Shown here: piece by piece, positions 19,522 through 31,367 of the stretch
How the letters are laid out: each line of letters starts with the position of its first letter
Position numbering within the stretch: position 1 is the stretch's first letter
Source of the DNA: Latrodectus hesperus
Taxonomy: Eukaryota > Arthropoda > Arachnida > Araneae > Theridiidae
Assembly: GCA_037975125.1 (NCBI GenBank)
Contig: CM075860.1
Span: 44,861,804 to 44,925,803, forward strand
Length of the DNA: 64,000 bases
Direction: 5' to 3'
Translations under genes and position numbers: made by a program
Notes under the pieces: model-generated
Told to the model about the DNA's origin: nothing
Seen by the model: only the letters and a program-made list of their open reading frames with translations
Databases searched by the model: none

Positions 19522-20767
19522 ATGTATGTTCCAATTTCACCTCCAAACCAGTTAAATTTCTTATTTCAATAACTCCAATCTCCAAGTTCTCAATCCTAAT
19601 AACCGATAATCATCCTCATCCTTCTCAGTCATCTTCACAAGCTCTATGATATTCAAACCAAATGATCACTTTGCAATAAGAACAGTCAACTTTTAACATG
19701 TACCGTTTTCTAAAAATAAGGACCTCATAAGCCTGAAGAACTTTTTCAGCCAACCAATCTTTTCATGTATTTATCTATTTGTTTTCTGTTGTTCTTAAAT
19801 ATTTTATTTACTTAACTCAATTGTTACCTAGTAATTTATCAACCTAATTGTTTTCTCTTGTTCCTAATTATATTTTTTTTACATAACTCAATTGTTTACC
19901 TAAAATAACTTATCTTCTTAAAGAATCAACAACTGATTATAATATGTTATCAATTAAAACACACCATAGTCTTAATATTCAGGTAGTTAAACTGTCATCC
20001 TCATAATTGTTTAATATTCGCTAATTGTTTAATTGTATAATTGTTCAATTGTTTATTTGTTTAATTGTTCTTGCAACCATTACCTCTACTCATACTACTC
20101 CCATTCAAACTGTATTTATCAATTTTAACCCCACTACATCAAATTTTGTATTATATTTGGTATTATATCATATTTTGTATTGTTTACATACTTTGTACAG
20201 TTTATCTAAAATAACCTATTATTTTCTTTAAGAATCAACAACTGATTATAATAACTGTCATCCTCATAACTGTCTAATAACTGTTAAATTGTTTAATTGT
20301 ATTATTGTATAATCGTTCAGTTGTTTAATAGTTCAGTTGTTTATGCAACCATCACTTCATCTCATACTAATCCATTCTTAATGTAAATATCAATTCAAAT
20401 TCCTCTACATTAAATATTGTTTCTTATTTGGAACTATATCAAATTTTGTACTGTTAACATTTATTGTACTGTACCTAAAATAACTTCTTATTTTTCTCTT
20501 TAAGAATCAATAATTGATCATAATATGTGTTCTCATTTTAAACACAAATTTATCTAAATACTCTGGTTGTTAAACTCATCCTCATAATTATTTAATAATT
20601 GCTTAATTGTTTAGTTGTTTAATTGTATTGTTGTTCAATTGTTAATCGTTTTTCTGGTTTAACAGTTTTTTTCTATATTGTTTAACTCAAGTCTCTTTAA
20701 AAACCACTTGTTTGCTTTATCTGCTTTGTATAAACAAGGAATGCTGTATTCCTATGTAACAACTTAA
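19522..20767 (+). repeat. B2 3' UTR with imperfect tandem repeats
   Basis: This AT-rich tract of about 1.25 kb has at least three imperfect repeats of about 260-310 bp, recognised by AAAATAAC..TTAAGAATCAA(C/T)AA(C/T)TGAT starting near 19905, 20210 and 20472. Each is followed by CATCCTCATAA and a run of TTGTTTAATTGTT motifs. There is no coding potential. Repeat-bearing 3' UTRs are unusual in non-LTR elements but typical of Drosophila telomeric elements. Confidence 0.75.
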
Positions 20768-20993
20768 GAACTGTGATACAGTGGCCTACTGCGTAGGCCA
20801 CTGTAGGCCTAAATGAGCCCCACCTCTGTACATATTAGTTTTTAAATAAATTTGTCGTGTTGCGGTTCTCGGCGAGCGCCTGACACCCGGTGGAAGGTGC
20901 TCGTTTCTCTAGATTGAGGAGGGAGCATACCTGATAACCTATAGGTACAGTACAGGGCTCTCTCCTCTCGTTGTCTGTCTGTCTAGAGCAACC
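20768..20993 (+). other. Conserved B terminal module (copy 2, end of B2)
   Basis: GAACTGTG is followed by a perfect 10-bp stem-loop (20779-20803, arms CAGTGGCCTA/TAGGCCACTG), AGCCCCACC, AATAAA (20845-20850) and the GC block ending GTCTAGAGCAACC at 20993. In the block GAGGAGGGAGC (20916-20926) pairs with GCTCTCTCCTC (20957-20967) over 11 bp with one G-U. A smaller hairpin GAGCGCC..GGTGCTC lies before it. GGTTGCGGTTCT-like sequence at the block start can pair with AGAACCGTAACC of the next unit (20996-21007). Confidence 0.82.
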
Positions 20994-21299
20994 CCAGAAC
21001 CGTAACCGCCTCTGCAACTTGAATAGCTTCAGTCCTGCTTTCACCTACAACCAATATCTTTACCCAGCTTATGTCAACCATTTTTCAGCGTTTCTTCAAA
21101 GTTTTTTCATCATTAATTCAATATTGTAGTCATCTCAAGCTACTTCATTAGGTTGTCTTCGTTACTTTTTGTTCACTACTATTCCTGTTTATATTGCTCA
21201 ACAACCAAATCAACAATTATTAAACATCATCCCTATCTTCTCAAGCTATTGAGTTTTTGAAAACCCGAATCAAACATTTATCTACTCGGATAACTCATC
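20994..21299 (+). promoter_or_regulatory. B3 5' UTR
   Basis: The leader is 306 bp and not especially GC-rich. Its first 16 nt are identical to the start of B4 (37261-37276), after which the two leaders diverge completely. These first nucleotides are complementary to the start of the upstream GC block. No promoter motif is evident. Confidence 0.55.
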
Positions 21300-22511
21300 A
21301 TGACTGCTTTAAGGAAAACGAACTCCTATCCTCTGATTTTTCCAACAACTTTACTGTCACAGAATACTGCTTCAGGCAACTACGCACTAATTAACTCAAC
21401 TAGTACTCAGGCCCAAGTTCCTCAAGACTCCAATCAGACTAAACCCCCACCACCAAAACCAGTGGAAGATCCAAATGTTCTACTAGAGGAATTGGGAAAG
21501 GTCATAAATGGAAAACGTGGAGAAAAATATCATCTACCTAAAGAAGCCAGAACAAATGGTCAGAAACTTCTGGACAAAATTTCAAAAATTGTTAAAACCT
21601 GCTATAATCAACAACCAACTCAAAATGAAGACCTTGCAATGAATTTAATTAGATCGAATGATGAAATTCAACATTTAAAAAACAATATAATTCCAAACTT
21701 AATAGACAAACTTGACGAACTTAATACTTCACTAACAAATACCCAACAACTACAATCTACAGCTCATCAAACCCTCCCAGAAGCCAAAAAATCTTACAGC
21801 GCAGCTCTACAGCAAAAACCATCTTTAATTGTCAAAAATATAGATAACGAAGAAATTTCAACTAAACTAAATCAAATTAAAACAAACATAAGGCCCAAGG
21901 GCATCTACAAACGGAATAACTACCTAGAAATAAAGTGTAAAAATCTTCAAGACCTAAACGAATTAACGAACCAACTTAAAGAACAAAATATTGCAACGGA
22001 AAGAAAAAAACCCTCAACTCAGAAGTTAATAATCTTAAACACACCAGCTCAAATAACCAAAGAAAACATTCTCAATGCCATAAATGAAGATCTTGAAATA
22101 CCGATGACTGAAAACCTCTTTAAAATAATAGAACACAGGAAAACAGCAAGCCATCTAAATCTATGGAATTTCATCATTGAATCCCCACGTCCCCTGGCTC
22201 ACAAACTTTTAAACCAAAAATTCCTATACCTTGGAATTGGCAAATTTAAAATTGACAAATTTATGACCGTTAAAAGATGCTTTAACTGTCAAGACTTTCA
22301 ACACGCCACTCAAGACTGCCCCAGAAGAAATTATTACTGTGGAAAATGTGGCAGAAAACATAAAACAGATGAATGTACCTCCAAAGATCGACACTGCATC
22401 AATTGCCATATGGCAAATCTAAATGGGTATCAATATCACTATACCCACGCAGCTTTTGACATTAATTGTCCTTCCTACAATGACTTCATTAACTACTATC
22501 CTTCCCAATAA
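21300..22511 (+). CDS. B3 ORF1: gag-like protein (intact)
   Basis: The ATG at 21300 opens 403 codons. The N-terminus is Ser/Thr/Pro-rich. A conserved block near 65-95 (EELGKVINGKRGEKYHLPKE) is shared with B4. A probable coiled coil follows (about 115-150), then a central domain with KGIYKRNNYLEIKCKN (about 200-220) and Cys/His knuckles near 325-375 (CFNCQDFQHATQDC, CGKCGRKHKTDEC, CINCHMANL). Relatives bind element RNA and this is the likely role. An A7 run in the coding sequence (ERKKPS) is in frame, so such runs are not always miscounted in this assembly. The stop lies 75 nt before ORF2. Confidence 0.9.
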   Translation: MTALRKTNSYPLIFPTTLLSQNTASGNYALINSTSTQAQVPQDSNQTKPPPPKPVEDPNVLLEELGKVINGKRGEKYHLPKEARTNGQKLLDKISKIVKTCYNQQPTQNEDLAMNLIRSNDEIQHLKNNIIPNLIDKLDELNTSLTNTQQLQSTAHQTLPEAKKSYSAALQQKPSLIVKNIDNEEISTKLNQIKTNIRPKGIYKRNNYLEIKCKNLQDLNELTNQLKEQNIATERKKPSTQKLIILNTPAQITKENILNAINEDLEIPMTENLFKIIEHRKTASHLNLWNFIIESPRPLAHKLLNQKFLYLGIGKFKIDKFMTVKRCFNCQDFQHATQDCPRRNYYCGKCGRKHKTDECTSKDRHCINCHMANLNGYQYHYTHAAFDINCPSYNDFINYYPSQ

Positions 22512-22586
22512 TCCTAATAACAAATAATCTATAAAGCTTAAAACAACCACTAAATCATATCCAGTCTTCATCTAAATCATCAAAAC

Positions 22587-25500
22587 ATGTCTACAGATAA
22601 TAACTCAACTCTTTCAGAATCTTCATTACCTATGGATAAATATTTAATTAAACATCCAATTCAAAATCTCAATTGCATTCAAATCAATTTACAACATAGC
22701 CGCTCGGCAATGACACAACTGCATCAAACGTTACATGAAAACGATATTGGCCTAGCTTTAATTCAAGAACCCTATTGTGTAAAGAATAAATTAAGAGGAC
22801 ACCCCCACAACTGGAAGATATACTGCCAGGAGGATATTCAAACACCAAGAGCAGCGATCATCCTAACATTACAATTACAACCACTAATAATACATCTTCA
22901 TAGAGACATTGTAGCATTAAAAATCACCACCAACGAACTAAATCTTCTTTTCATAAGCCTTTATGCATCACCAACGGAAAACATAGAAAATACACTCCAA
23001 CTATTGGACAATATTCTCACTGTTAACAATGATACACCGACTATTATTGCAGGTGATTTTAATTCCCACAACATCATCTGGGGCTACCCCTCTAACAATT
23101 CAAGAGGTATTATACTAGAAAACTTCATAACGCAACACAATCTTCTAATCTGCAATGAAGACAACAGCCCCCCTCCTTTACAGGCCCAAATGGAGTAGGC
23201 TGGCCGGACTTGACATTGGCATCACTTTCCTGCATCAACCACATCCATAACTGGCATTTATCAGACGAAATAACATGTTCTGATCACAATTACATCTACT
23301 TCAACTTCAACAAACCCCTATCAATAACATTTAACCAACGCTACAAAACTATTAACAATCAACAAAAATTTATCAAAAACATAAAACCTATAATGTCAAC
23401 GCTAAAAGATCAACTTGTCACCTGCAATACAATAGCAAATCTCGATTCAATCACGAATCAATTTACTGACGACATAAGAAAAATTGCAGCCAAAACATTT
23501 AAAATTAGAATCCCAAGTGCAAGAACGAAACCAAGATGGTGGAACTCCAATCTAAGACAACTACGCCAAAAGACACGAGCCCTAAGAAGAAGAATTAAAA
23601 ATTCACAAGATGAATCTAACAAACTTAAAATTCTCAAATTATTTAAACAGTCACAAAGCACCTATAAAAAAGCAATCTTAGAAGCCAAGTTTAATAGCTG
23701 GACTAATTTCTGCACTAAAAACAAGGCAGAATTTGGAATTTTACAGAAAATAGCAACAGATAAGGTCTTTCGCCCATCACAATTTCAAACTTTTAATGCA
23801 ACATCTATAAATAACCCAGACATGAATCATCACCTGCAAGTTCTGCTGGATTCAACCTACCCAGACGACATCTACCCACCATCTCCAACCTCCTCGTTCT
23901 CATCTACCTCTCACAACCAAGTACTTCAAAACACTCCCGACCCCCCTTCACGCAACATGAACTTTACTTCATTATCAAAAATCTAGACATATCTCGTGCT
24001 CCAGGTATAGATGGTATTGATAATGCCATTGCCAAATTAATTTACAAATCTAATCCAAAAGCTCTACTTAACTATTACAATACCTGCCTTAATTTAACAT
24101 ACTTCCCTAAAGCCTTCAAGACAGGACAAGTGGTCTTCTTCTTAAAAAAGGGAAAAATCCTGCGGAACCTTCATCGTATAGGCCAATATGCCTTCTTCCT
24201 GCTTTGGGTAAAATTCTGGAACGTCTAACGCAAAATCGATTTAAACACTACCTGCACAAGTATCAACAACTCCATCCAAATCAGTTCGGCTTTAGAGCCA
24301 ACTGCTCAACAGATCATGCTCTTATAAAAGCTAAAACAATAATTGAAACCAACAAAAAAGAAGGATTCTATACAGCAATGATAGCCCTTGACATCAAGCA
24401 AGCTTTTGATTCGGTATGGTACCCACATCTACGAAAAATCCTACTCACAGAAATAATTTCTCCACCTAACATTATTAATCTATTAATAAGCTTTCTCACT
24501 GATAGACATCTAATCACCATTCATGATGGAGGCTTGGTCCAAAAACCTCAGTCGAGAGGCTGCCCTCAAGGCTCGGTTGGAGGACCCATACTGTGGAATG
24601 TTTATTTTGATGGATTATTACGAGCTGATTGGCCCTCACATACAGAAGTCATAGCCTTTGCGGACGATACTTTACTACTTATAAAAGCTCCAACTAAAGA
24701 AAAATTGAAATTTAATTGTAATAGATCACTGGAAATTATTTCTAATTATTGCAACAAATTAAAAGTAACCATCTCTATTCCAAAAACATCTGTTATGATT
24801 TTTGGCCACAGCAAAAAAACACTACAATATAATCCAAAAATAACACTTAATGGTACCAGCCTAAAACATTCTAAACATATAAAATATCTGGGAATAATCT
24901 TCGATAAAAAGCTGTCTTACCTGGAGCATATTAGACAACAAAAGATAAAAGTAATCCCGATAGCTCAACGACTAAGATCAATGGCAGGTCGTGACTGGGG
25001 ATTAAGAGGATCAATCCTAAAGAAAATCTATCAAGCAGTAGTCGAAAGAATCCTCCTGTACGGATCAACAACATGGATCTTCCCACTCACAGAAAGGAAG
25101 AAGAGACAACTTGATAGCATCCAGCGGCATTTTACCTTATTAATAACCAGATCTTTTCGTACCACTTCCACTACAGCCTTAACAATTTTAGCAGGAACTA
25201 TTCCTCTTCACCTTATGGCAATTAAAGAAGCCATAACTCACAAAGTAATCTTACTTCAACAAGATCATCACGAACAAAACATAGAGTTAATCTCAGCCGA
25301 CTTTGAATCCCCTACTCACAAAGATCTTCACCATCCAAACAATTACAATAAAGGTATTCTAACTTTCAATCTCCCTAAAACCACTGTCGATATCCCACCA
25401 TCAGAACCTAAAATTGAAACCAAAATAAACATTTACACTGATGGCTCTAAACAGGACAACAGCAACACAGGGGCAGCATTTGTTGTCTTTGAAGCAAATA

Positions 25501-26312
25501 CCATTAAAGATACTAAAAAATTCAAACTCCATAATCACAATAGCATCTTCCAAGCAGAAGCCTTGGCCATAAATAAAGCTATTGACTACATCAATTCTAT
25601 CCCAATCTCCTCAGTCACGATCTGGTCCGACAGCATGTCAGTTTTACAAGCACTTAATAATCCTCATCATAGATCCCCCCAAATCCATGAAATACAACTA
25701 CAACTCCAAAAATTAACTGAACATACAAAAACCCAAATCTGCTGGGTTAAGGGACACTCCGGCAATATAGGCAACGAACAAGCAGATATGGCAGCAAAAG
25801 ACGCAGCAATCAATCCAGACCTCACAGTAGAAGCAATCGCCAAACCTAAATCAATGCTTAAATCCTATTTATCTACATATATACTAAAAGAATGGCAAAA
25901 ATTATGGGATGAAGACACCACAGGACGTGCAACTTACAACATCTTCCCCAAAATCTCAGCTACTCGTCTCTCAACAAATCCCTTCATCAATTACACCATT
26001 ACAAAACATGGACCATTCCCAGAATACCTATACAAGATCAAAAAAGCAACAACGGATGACTGCATCTGTGGAGATAAAGGCTCCCTGATGCATTACCTAC
26101 AAAACTGCCCTCTGACCAGTCAATTCCATCTTAAAAAATCTAACAACCAAACAGATACGTCATTCATCTCTCTCTGCATCACCGAACCACACCGTAGGTC
26201 AAAATTGCAAGAAATTATGAAAATACTAATCAAGAAGGGTTTGGACATTTGCAAAGACCCAAGCAACACAACAACAATCCTCAATGAGGATTCATCTGAT
26301 CTGGAGGACTAA
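22587..26312 (+). pseudogene. B3 ORF2: endonuclease, RT, RNase H with three -1 frame breaks
   Basis: Starting at ATG 22587, the endonuclease (LIQEPYC, AGDFNSHNIIWG) is cut by a -1 shift at a C6 run near 23168. The frame resumes with GWPDLTL, CSDHNY and the RWWNSNL linker motif and shifts again by -1 at a C6 run near 23941-23946. The following frame covers the RT start (APGIDGIDNA, VVFFLKK) up to A AAA AAG at 24144-24150, where the third -1 change occurs. The last frame is open for about 720 codons (YRPICLLPALGK, ALDIKQAFDSVW, PQGSVGGP, FADDTLL, YTDGSKQDN, FQAEALAINKA, WSDSMS, GHSGNIGNEQADMAA, CICGDKGSLMHYLQNCP) to the stop at 26310-26312. The C-run breaks look like ordinary indels or base-calling errors. 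The A-run break is shared with B2 and B4. Confidence 0.87.
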
Positions 26313-26512
26313 ACCATAAATACCAACCAACCACAGGTCAACCACCAAAGGACACTTAAAACATTTATGTTTAATATATTTTCTAATTCAAGTTATTTTT
26401 CATTGTATATAGTTTATTTTAGTTAGCTACTATTTACTCATTATACTCATCTATATTGTCTTCTAATTTTTGTAATTGTTGTAATTGTATTCTCTTATTT
26501 TTATTGTATCTG
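26313..26512 (+). other. B3 3' UTR
   Basis: Only about 200 bp, AT-rich with TTGTAATTGTTG-like stretches and no clear long repeat. It is much shorter than the 3' UTRs of B2 and B4. I see no gene. Confidence 0.6.
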
Positions 26513-26738
26513 AACTGTAATGCTGATCCCTACTGTGTAGGAGACAGCAAGGCCTTAGTGCCCCACCTCTGTGACTCAATACTTTAATAAAGTTCAAGCG
26601 TCGGCTACGGAGCAGTTGCTGGGGCGCCTATGGGGCCCCGGTAGGTCACGGTTGCTCATGATGATCGAGGGATATCACCCGTTAACCCCAGGTAAAGATC
26701 GGGATCCCTCGGCATCGTTAATTCTGTCTAGAGCAACC
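26513..26738 (+). other. Conserved B terminal module (copy 3, end of B3)
   Basis: The stem-loop at 26521-26549 has arms TGCTG..CAGCA and CCCTAC/GTAGGA around the conserved CTGTG loop. CCCCACC (26561-26567), AATAAA (26586-26591) and the GC block to 26738 follow. The block stem is CGAGGGAT (26666-26673) with ATCCCTCG (26704-26711), a perfect 8-bp pair whose sequence differs from the other copies while still pairing. Confidence 0.8.
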
Positions 26739-26748
26739 CTAGCACTTA

Positions 26749-27906
26749 CCTTTGTATACCTTTCTTTTTATAACATAATTAATTACTTATGTACATAGTA
26801 TTGCAATTACCTTTGTTTTCCATTGTTATTTTTATTATTATTTAATGTTGTATCATCAGTACCAGTGAACTACACTATGTTTTACCTACCTATGAATATT
26901 TATCCTCATTAAAATTAATTACTTTTGTACATAATATAACTATAACCTTTGTATAATTTTTTTTTTTATCTTTGTATCATCAGTTTTAGTGGTCTATTCT
27001 TTGCTTAATTACTTTTGTACATTGTTTAACTATAACCTTTGTATTTGAAGTAGAATCTTCAGATTTAGTGGAACACTCTATGCTTCACTTAACAATGAAT
27101 ATTTTTCTTTAACATAATTAATTACCTATATACTTTGTATAACAATTACCCTAGTATAATTAATTGTTGTATCATCAGCTCTAGTGGACTATTCTATTAG
27201 CTACCAATCAATGAATATTCTTCTTTATCATAACTAATTACTGTTGTACATAGTATAACTATAACCTTTGTATTCCATATTGTAAATATTATTATTATTC
27301 ATTAATTGTTTTTCTACCACCTGCATTAGAACTTTTGTATACCTTTCTTTTTATAACATAATTAATTAATTATGTACATAGTATTGCAATTACCTTTGTT
27401 TTCCATTGTTATTTTTATTAATTAATGTTGTATCATCAGTACCAGTGAACTACACTAGGTTTTACCTACCAATGAATATTTATCCTCATTAAAATTAATT
27501 ACTTTTGTACATAATATAACTATAACCTTTGTATAATTATTTTATATTTTTGTATCATCAGTTTTAGTGGTCTATTCCTTGCTTAATTACTTTTGTACAT
27601 TGTTTAACTATAACCTTTGTATTTGAAGTAGAATCTTCAGATTTAGTGGAACACTCTATGCTTCACTTAAAAATGAATATTTTTCTTTAATATAATTAAT
27701 TACCTATGTACTTTGTATAACAATTACCCTAGTATAATTAATTGTTGTATCATCAGCTCTAGTGGACTATTCTATTAACTACCAATCAATGAATATTCTT
27801 CTTTATCATAACTAATTACTGTTGTACATAGTATAACTATAACCTTTGTATTCCATATTGTAAATATTATTATTATTCTTTAATTGTTTTTCTACCACCT
27901 GCATTA
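26749..27906 (+). repeat. Two tandem repeats of about 575-580 bp in B3b
   Basis: Unit 1 (26749-27330) and unit 2 (27331-27906) are nearly identical, differing by small indels and scattered substitutions. Both end TTTTTCTACCACCTGCATTAG. Each is built from shorter degenerate sub-repeats of roughly 100 bp carrying TTTTGTACAT, ATAACTATAACCTTTGTAT and ATCATCAG..TAGTGG. This is a two-level repeat in a 3' UTR. No ORF is credible. Confidence 0.88.
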
Positions 27907-28090
27907 GAACTGTAATGCTGATCCCTACTGCGTAGGAGACAGCAAGGCCTTAGTGCCCCACCTTTGTGATTTTTATCTTTAATAAAGTACAAGCGTTGGG
28001 CTGCGGAGCTGGTGGGAGCGTCCTATGGGACCTCAGTAGGTTACGGTTGCTCATGATGATTGTGGGATATCACCCGTTAACCACAGGTAA
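27907..28090 (+). other. Conserved B terminal module (copy 4, end of B3b), left part
   Basis: The stem-loop (27916-27944), CCCCACC (27956-27962), AATAAA (27981-27986) and the first part of the GC block are present up to the A4 target site. The remainder is at 37203-37260. The block stem is GTGGGAT (28062-28068) pairing with ATCCCAC (37226-37232), now 9 kb apart. Compared with copy 3 both arms changed in a compensatory way. Confidence 0.8.
28076..28090. repeat. Target-site duplication of A4, left copy
   Basis: GTTAACCACAGGTAA here and GTTAATCACAGGTAA at 37203-37217 flank A4: 15 bp with one C/T difference. The site is the conserved loop of the B module. Confidence 0.88.
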
Positions 28091-28359
28091 GGTTGGTTGG
28101 TTGGTTGGGTTTAATGGCGCAAGGTCCAAAAACGGACATGCTGCGCCAAGAATTAAGTTTAAAAGTAGATATTTAGTAGATATTTTATTATTTTTTTTAT
28201 TATTTTATTTATATTATTTTATTTATTAATTTATTTTAAAAACCCAAGCAACATTAAAATTTTAAAAATCAAAAATCAGTGTATAAATATATTAAAATCA
28301 AATTACACATAAAAGCAAAATCAAAATATATATACTTTTAAAATTTAAAAAAAAATAAA

Positions 28360-29549
28360 TTAAATATAATGTATAAAACCTATTGTCCTCAAAAAGGCAA
28401 ATAGGTTCCTGTGGGGTGGTTCCCCAAGCAAATCAAATAAGGTTAAAATATCACAATTAAAAAAGTGTAAACGATATTGGTTAAAATATGAGCATGAAAT
28501 TAAAATATGATAAACAGTGAATGGTTCATCACACGTTTCACACCATGGATTTAATTCGTTTAGAAACAAATGTCTATGTGTGAAACGTGTGTGTCCGATA
28601 CGAAGGCGGGTTAATCTTACATCAGCACTTCGTATCGGTAAAACTTTTAATGAGGTGATGAATGGAAATATGGCACGCAATTTGTTATTAACCTGCATGT
28701 TCCAAGACTCCTGCCATAGATCTTGAGTAAATTTTTTTACACACCTTCTCACATCAAACAAAGGAATGGATGGAAGAGATGGACCAGATGCAGATTTAGC
28801 AGCTGCATCAGCCCTCTCATTGCCATCGAGACCTACATGACTTGGGATCCAGCAGAAAATTATTTCATATCCCTTGCCAGCAAGGGAATCTTATGCTCGG
28901 AAAATTCTAGACACAGCAGGATGACAATCAAATCTACTGTTCCGCAAAGCTTCCAACACACTCAAACTGTCAGTGTACACACAGTATTTAAAGGTATCAC
29001 TTGTATTCATCTGCTGAAGAGCTTGATATAAAGCAGTTGCTTCAGCAGAGAAAATGGAACAGGATGGATGGAGGCTGTAGCTCAGAGTTTTGATCTTAAT
29101 AACTACAGCACAACCAACATGTCCTGCGGATTTTGATCCATCTGTGAAAACTGGTGTGTACGTGATGTACTGACAGCGATGTGAGGCATACATCTGCTGG
29201 AAAACAGTAGTTGCTGTATCTGATTTTCTAAAACGAGCAAAAGGATTGATGATTTTAATCTGTGGATCATACCAAGGTGGATGAGAAAAATACTCCGTTT
29301 TGTCAAAACGGACATCATATAGGTCAGAAAGTATTAGATTAGATTTTGTTCGTGTGAGAAAAGGTGGAATGCTGTATGCACGAGCGTCATACAGCCTCAT
29401 TAGTGCAGGTGTAGTAGTCATGGAACGTAATGGATGATGAGGGTCAGACATGATTTTTGCATAATAACTGAGAGACAGCTGCATTCGTCTCAGGTCTAAA
29501 GGCAGTTGATGACATATTGCATATAGACTCTGGACGGGTGATGTGCGGA
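28360..29549 (-). pseudogene. A4 ORF2, C-terminal part (RNase H and zinc motif)
   Basis: The segment encodes the end of the RT-connection region (LSLSYYAKIMSDPHHPLRSM), RNase H (FTDGSKSAGHVGCA, FSAEATALYQA, YTDSLSV, VGLDGNERADAAAKSA) and CETCDEPFTVYHILISC. A nonsense codon at 28891-28893 (TAA for a Leu codon, in FRA*DSLAGKG) lies inside RNase H. The reading frame otherwise matches A7. It is separated from the rest of ORF2 by A5. Confidence 0.88.
29536..29549. repeat. Target-site duplication of A5, left copy
   Basis: GGGTGATGTGCGGA here and at 33033-33046 flank A5 perfectly (14 bp) within the ORF2 of A4. Confidence 0.93.
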
Positions 29550-29809
29550 TGGTTGGTTGGTTGGTTGGGTTTTATGGCGCAAGGTCCAAAAATGGACATG
29601 CTGCGCCAAGAATAAAGTTTTGTAGGAGTATTTTTATTTTATTTATTTATTTTTTTTTTTACTTATTTGTTTTTTCATATATATACATTAAAACCCAAAC
29701 AACTTTAAAATATTAAAACACAAAAACTAGTGTAAAAGTTATCTTAAAATGTATATATAAAATAAAATAAATCAAGTATGTATAAAATCTTAAAATGTAT
29801 AAATATAAA

Positions 29810-31367
29810 TCATATAAAATTTAAAAAACCTATTGCCCTCAAATAAGCAAATAGGTTTCTGTGGGGTGGCTCCCCCAGCAAATCAAATAGAGTTAAAAAG
29901 TTAGTTTTAAAAAATTTAAAACGGTAGACGTTAAAAGTAGAACATGAGATTAAAATATGATAAACAGAAAATGGTTCATCACACGCCTCACACCATGGAT
30001 TTAAATCACTTAAAAACAAATGTTTGTGTGTGAAACGCGTGTGTCCGATACGAAGGCGAGTTAAACTAACATCAGCACTTCGTAACGGTAAAACTGATAA
30101 TGAGGTGAGGGATGGGAAAATGGTATGTAATTTGTTGACGACCTGTAAATTCCACGATTCCTGCCATAGACCATATATAAAACTTTTTATAGCCTTTCTC
30201 ACATCTGAGAGAGGAACCGATGGTAATATTGGGTCTGATGCAGCCTTTGCTGCTGCATCCGCTCTCTCATTTCCATCAAGACCTACGTGACTTGGTATCC
30301 AACAAAATATAATATCATATCCCTTGCCAGCAAGGGAATCTAATGCTCTAACAATCTTTGACACAACAGGATGACAAGTAAAACTATTGTTTCTCAATGC
30401 TTTCAATACACTCATGCTGTCAGTATATATACAAAATTGACGATATTCATCTGTATTCACAAGCTGAAGCGCATAAAAGATAGCTGCGGCTTCAGCAGTA
30501 AAGATGGAGCAGGATGAATGTAGACTGTGTCTAAAGACTGTGTTATTTATAATAACTCCACAGCCCACGTGTCCTGCTGATTTTGAACCATCCGTGAATA
30601 CAGGTGTGTATGATTTATACTGACAGCGATGGGAGGAAAACAGCGTTTGAAAAACAATAGGTGTTGTGTCTGATTTTGAAAACTGAGCAAAAGAGTTATT
30701 AAAATTAATGGTTGGATCATACCAAGGCGGATGAGCAAAATTATAAATAGACTCTATCCGAACATCACATAGGTCTGTGAGCCATAGATGTGATTTGGCT
30801 CGTGTGAGAAAAGGTGGGATGCTCATTGGTCGAGCATCAAACAGTCTTTTAAGAGAGGCATTAGGAACCATGGAACGTAATGGGTGATGTGGGGTCGACA
30901 TAATTTTTGCGTAATAATTGAGAGATTGCTGCATTCGTCTCAGGTCTAAGGGTAGTTGTTCACAAACAGCATATAGACTCTGGACGGGTGATGTGCGGAA
31001 GGCGCCAGAACATATCCTCAAAGCAGAGTGATGAACTGTGTCCAACCTTCGTAAAACGGAAGATCTAGCTGATCCATAAACAACACATCCGTAGTCAATG
31101 CGGGACAAGATCAATGACTGATATACTCGAAGAAGTGATGTGCGATCTGCACCCCAAGATGTATTTGACAACACCTTGAGGATATTAAGCGTCACCACAG
31201 TCTTTTCTAAAGCTTTTAAACCCGCGCATGGTGAAACTATTGCTGGACTTCAGGAATGTCTCCTGAAGCGCAACACATGCGGGGTTGTATGCTGAAATTA
31301 TAGACTTGATGTCATCATGATGAGAACGCAAACCATGGCAGTTCCAAGAAACAAAGGAAGTTATTAT
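29810..31367 (-). pseudogene. A5 ORF2 with 2.1-kb internal deletion
   Basis: The first 60 or so codons of the endonuclease (31191-31367) are fused at 31190/31191 to the post-palm part of RT. After the junction the endonuclease frame meets TAA within two codons. The downstream part (29810-31190) is open for about 460 codons and keeps the RT thumb (LNILKVLSNTSWGADRTSLL), RNase H (FTDGSKSAGHVGCG, YTDSMSV, VGLDGNERADAAAKAA) and the CEACDEPFSVYHILISC motif. Removed are the endonuclease catalytic centre and every RT catalytic motif including YVDD. Both sides of the junction share CG, a 2-bp microhomology. RNase H alone is unlikely to be made. Confidence 0.88.

Larger units (their letters stand above)
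9226..20993 (+). mobile_element. B2: family B retrotransposon, 5'-truncated, split by A3
   Basis: B2 starts inside ORF1 right after the terminal module of B1 and runs through ORF2, where A3 (12634-18185) interrupts it. It resumes at 18202 and ends with a repeat-rich 3' UTR and its own terminal module at 20993. The 14-bp duplication around A3 shows the split is a simple later insertion. Its proteins are clearly diverged from B3 and B4, so B2 is a distinct family member and not a recent tandem duplicate. Confidence 0.88.
20994..26738 (+). mobile_element. B3: near full-length family B retrotransposon
   Basis: Starting directly after the module of B2 with CCAGAACCGTAACCGC (also the first 16 nt of B4), it has a 5' UTR of about 300 bp, an intact ORF1, an ORF2 with three one-base frame breaks, a short 3' UTR and the terminal module. 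The shared start with B4 suggests this is the true 5' end of the family. Confidence 0.88.

Noticed and set aside
23160..23950. C-run frame breaks in B3 as programmed frameshifts
   Set aside because: They are not shared with B2 or B4 at the homologous sites and look like ordinary homopolymer indels or base-calling errors.
26749..27906. CRISPR array or satellite
   Set aside because: Two long, near-identical AT-rich units without spacers, within a retrotransposon 3' UTR.
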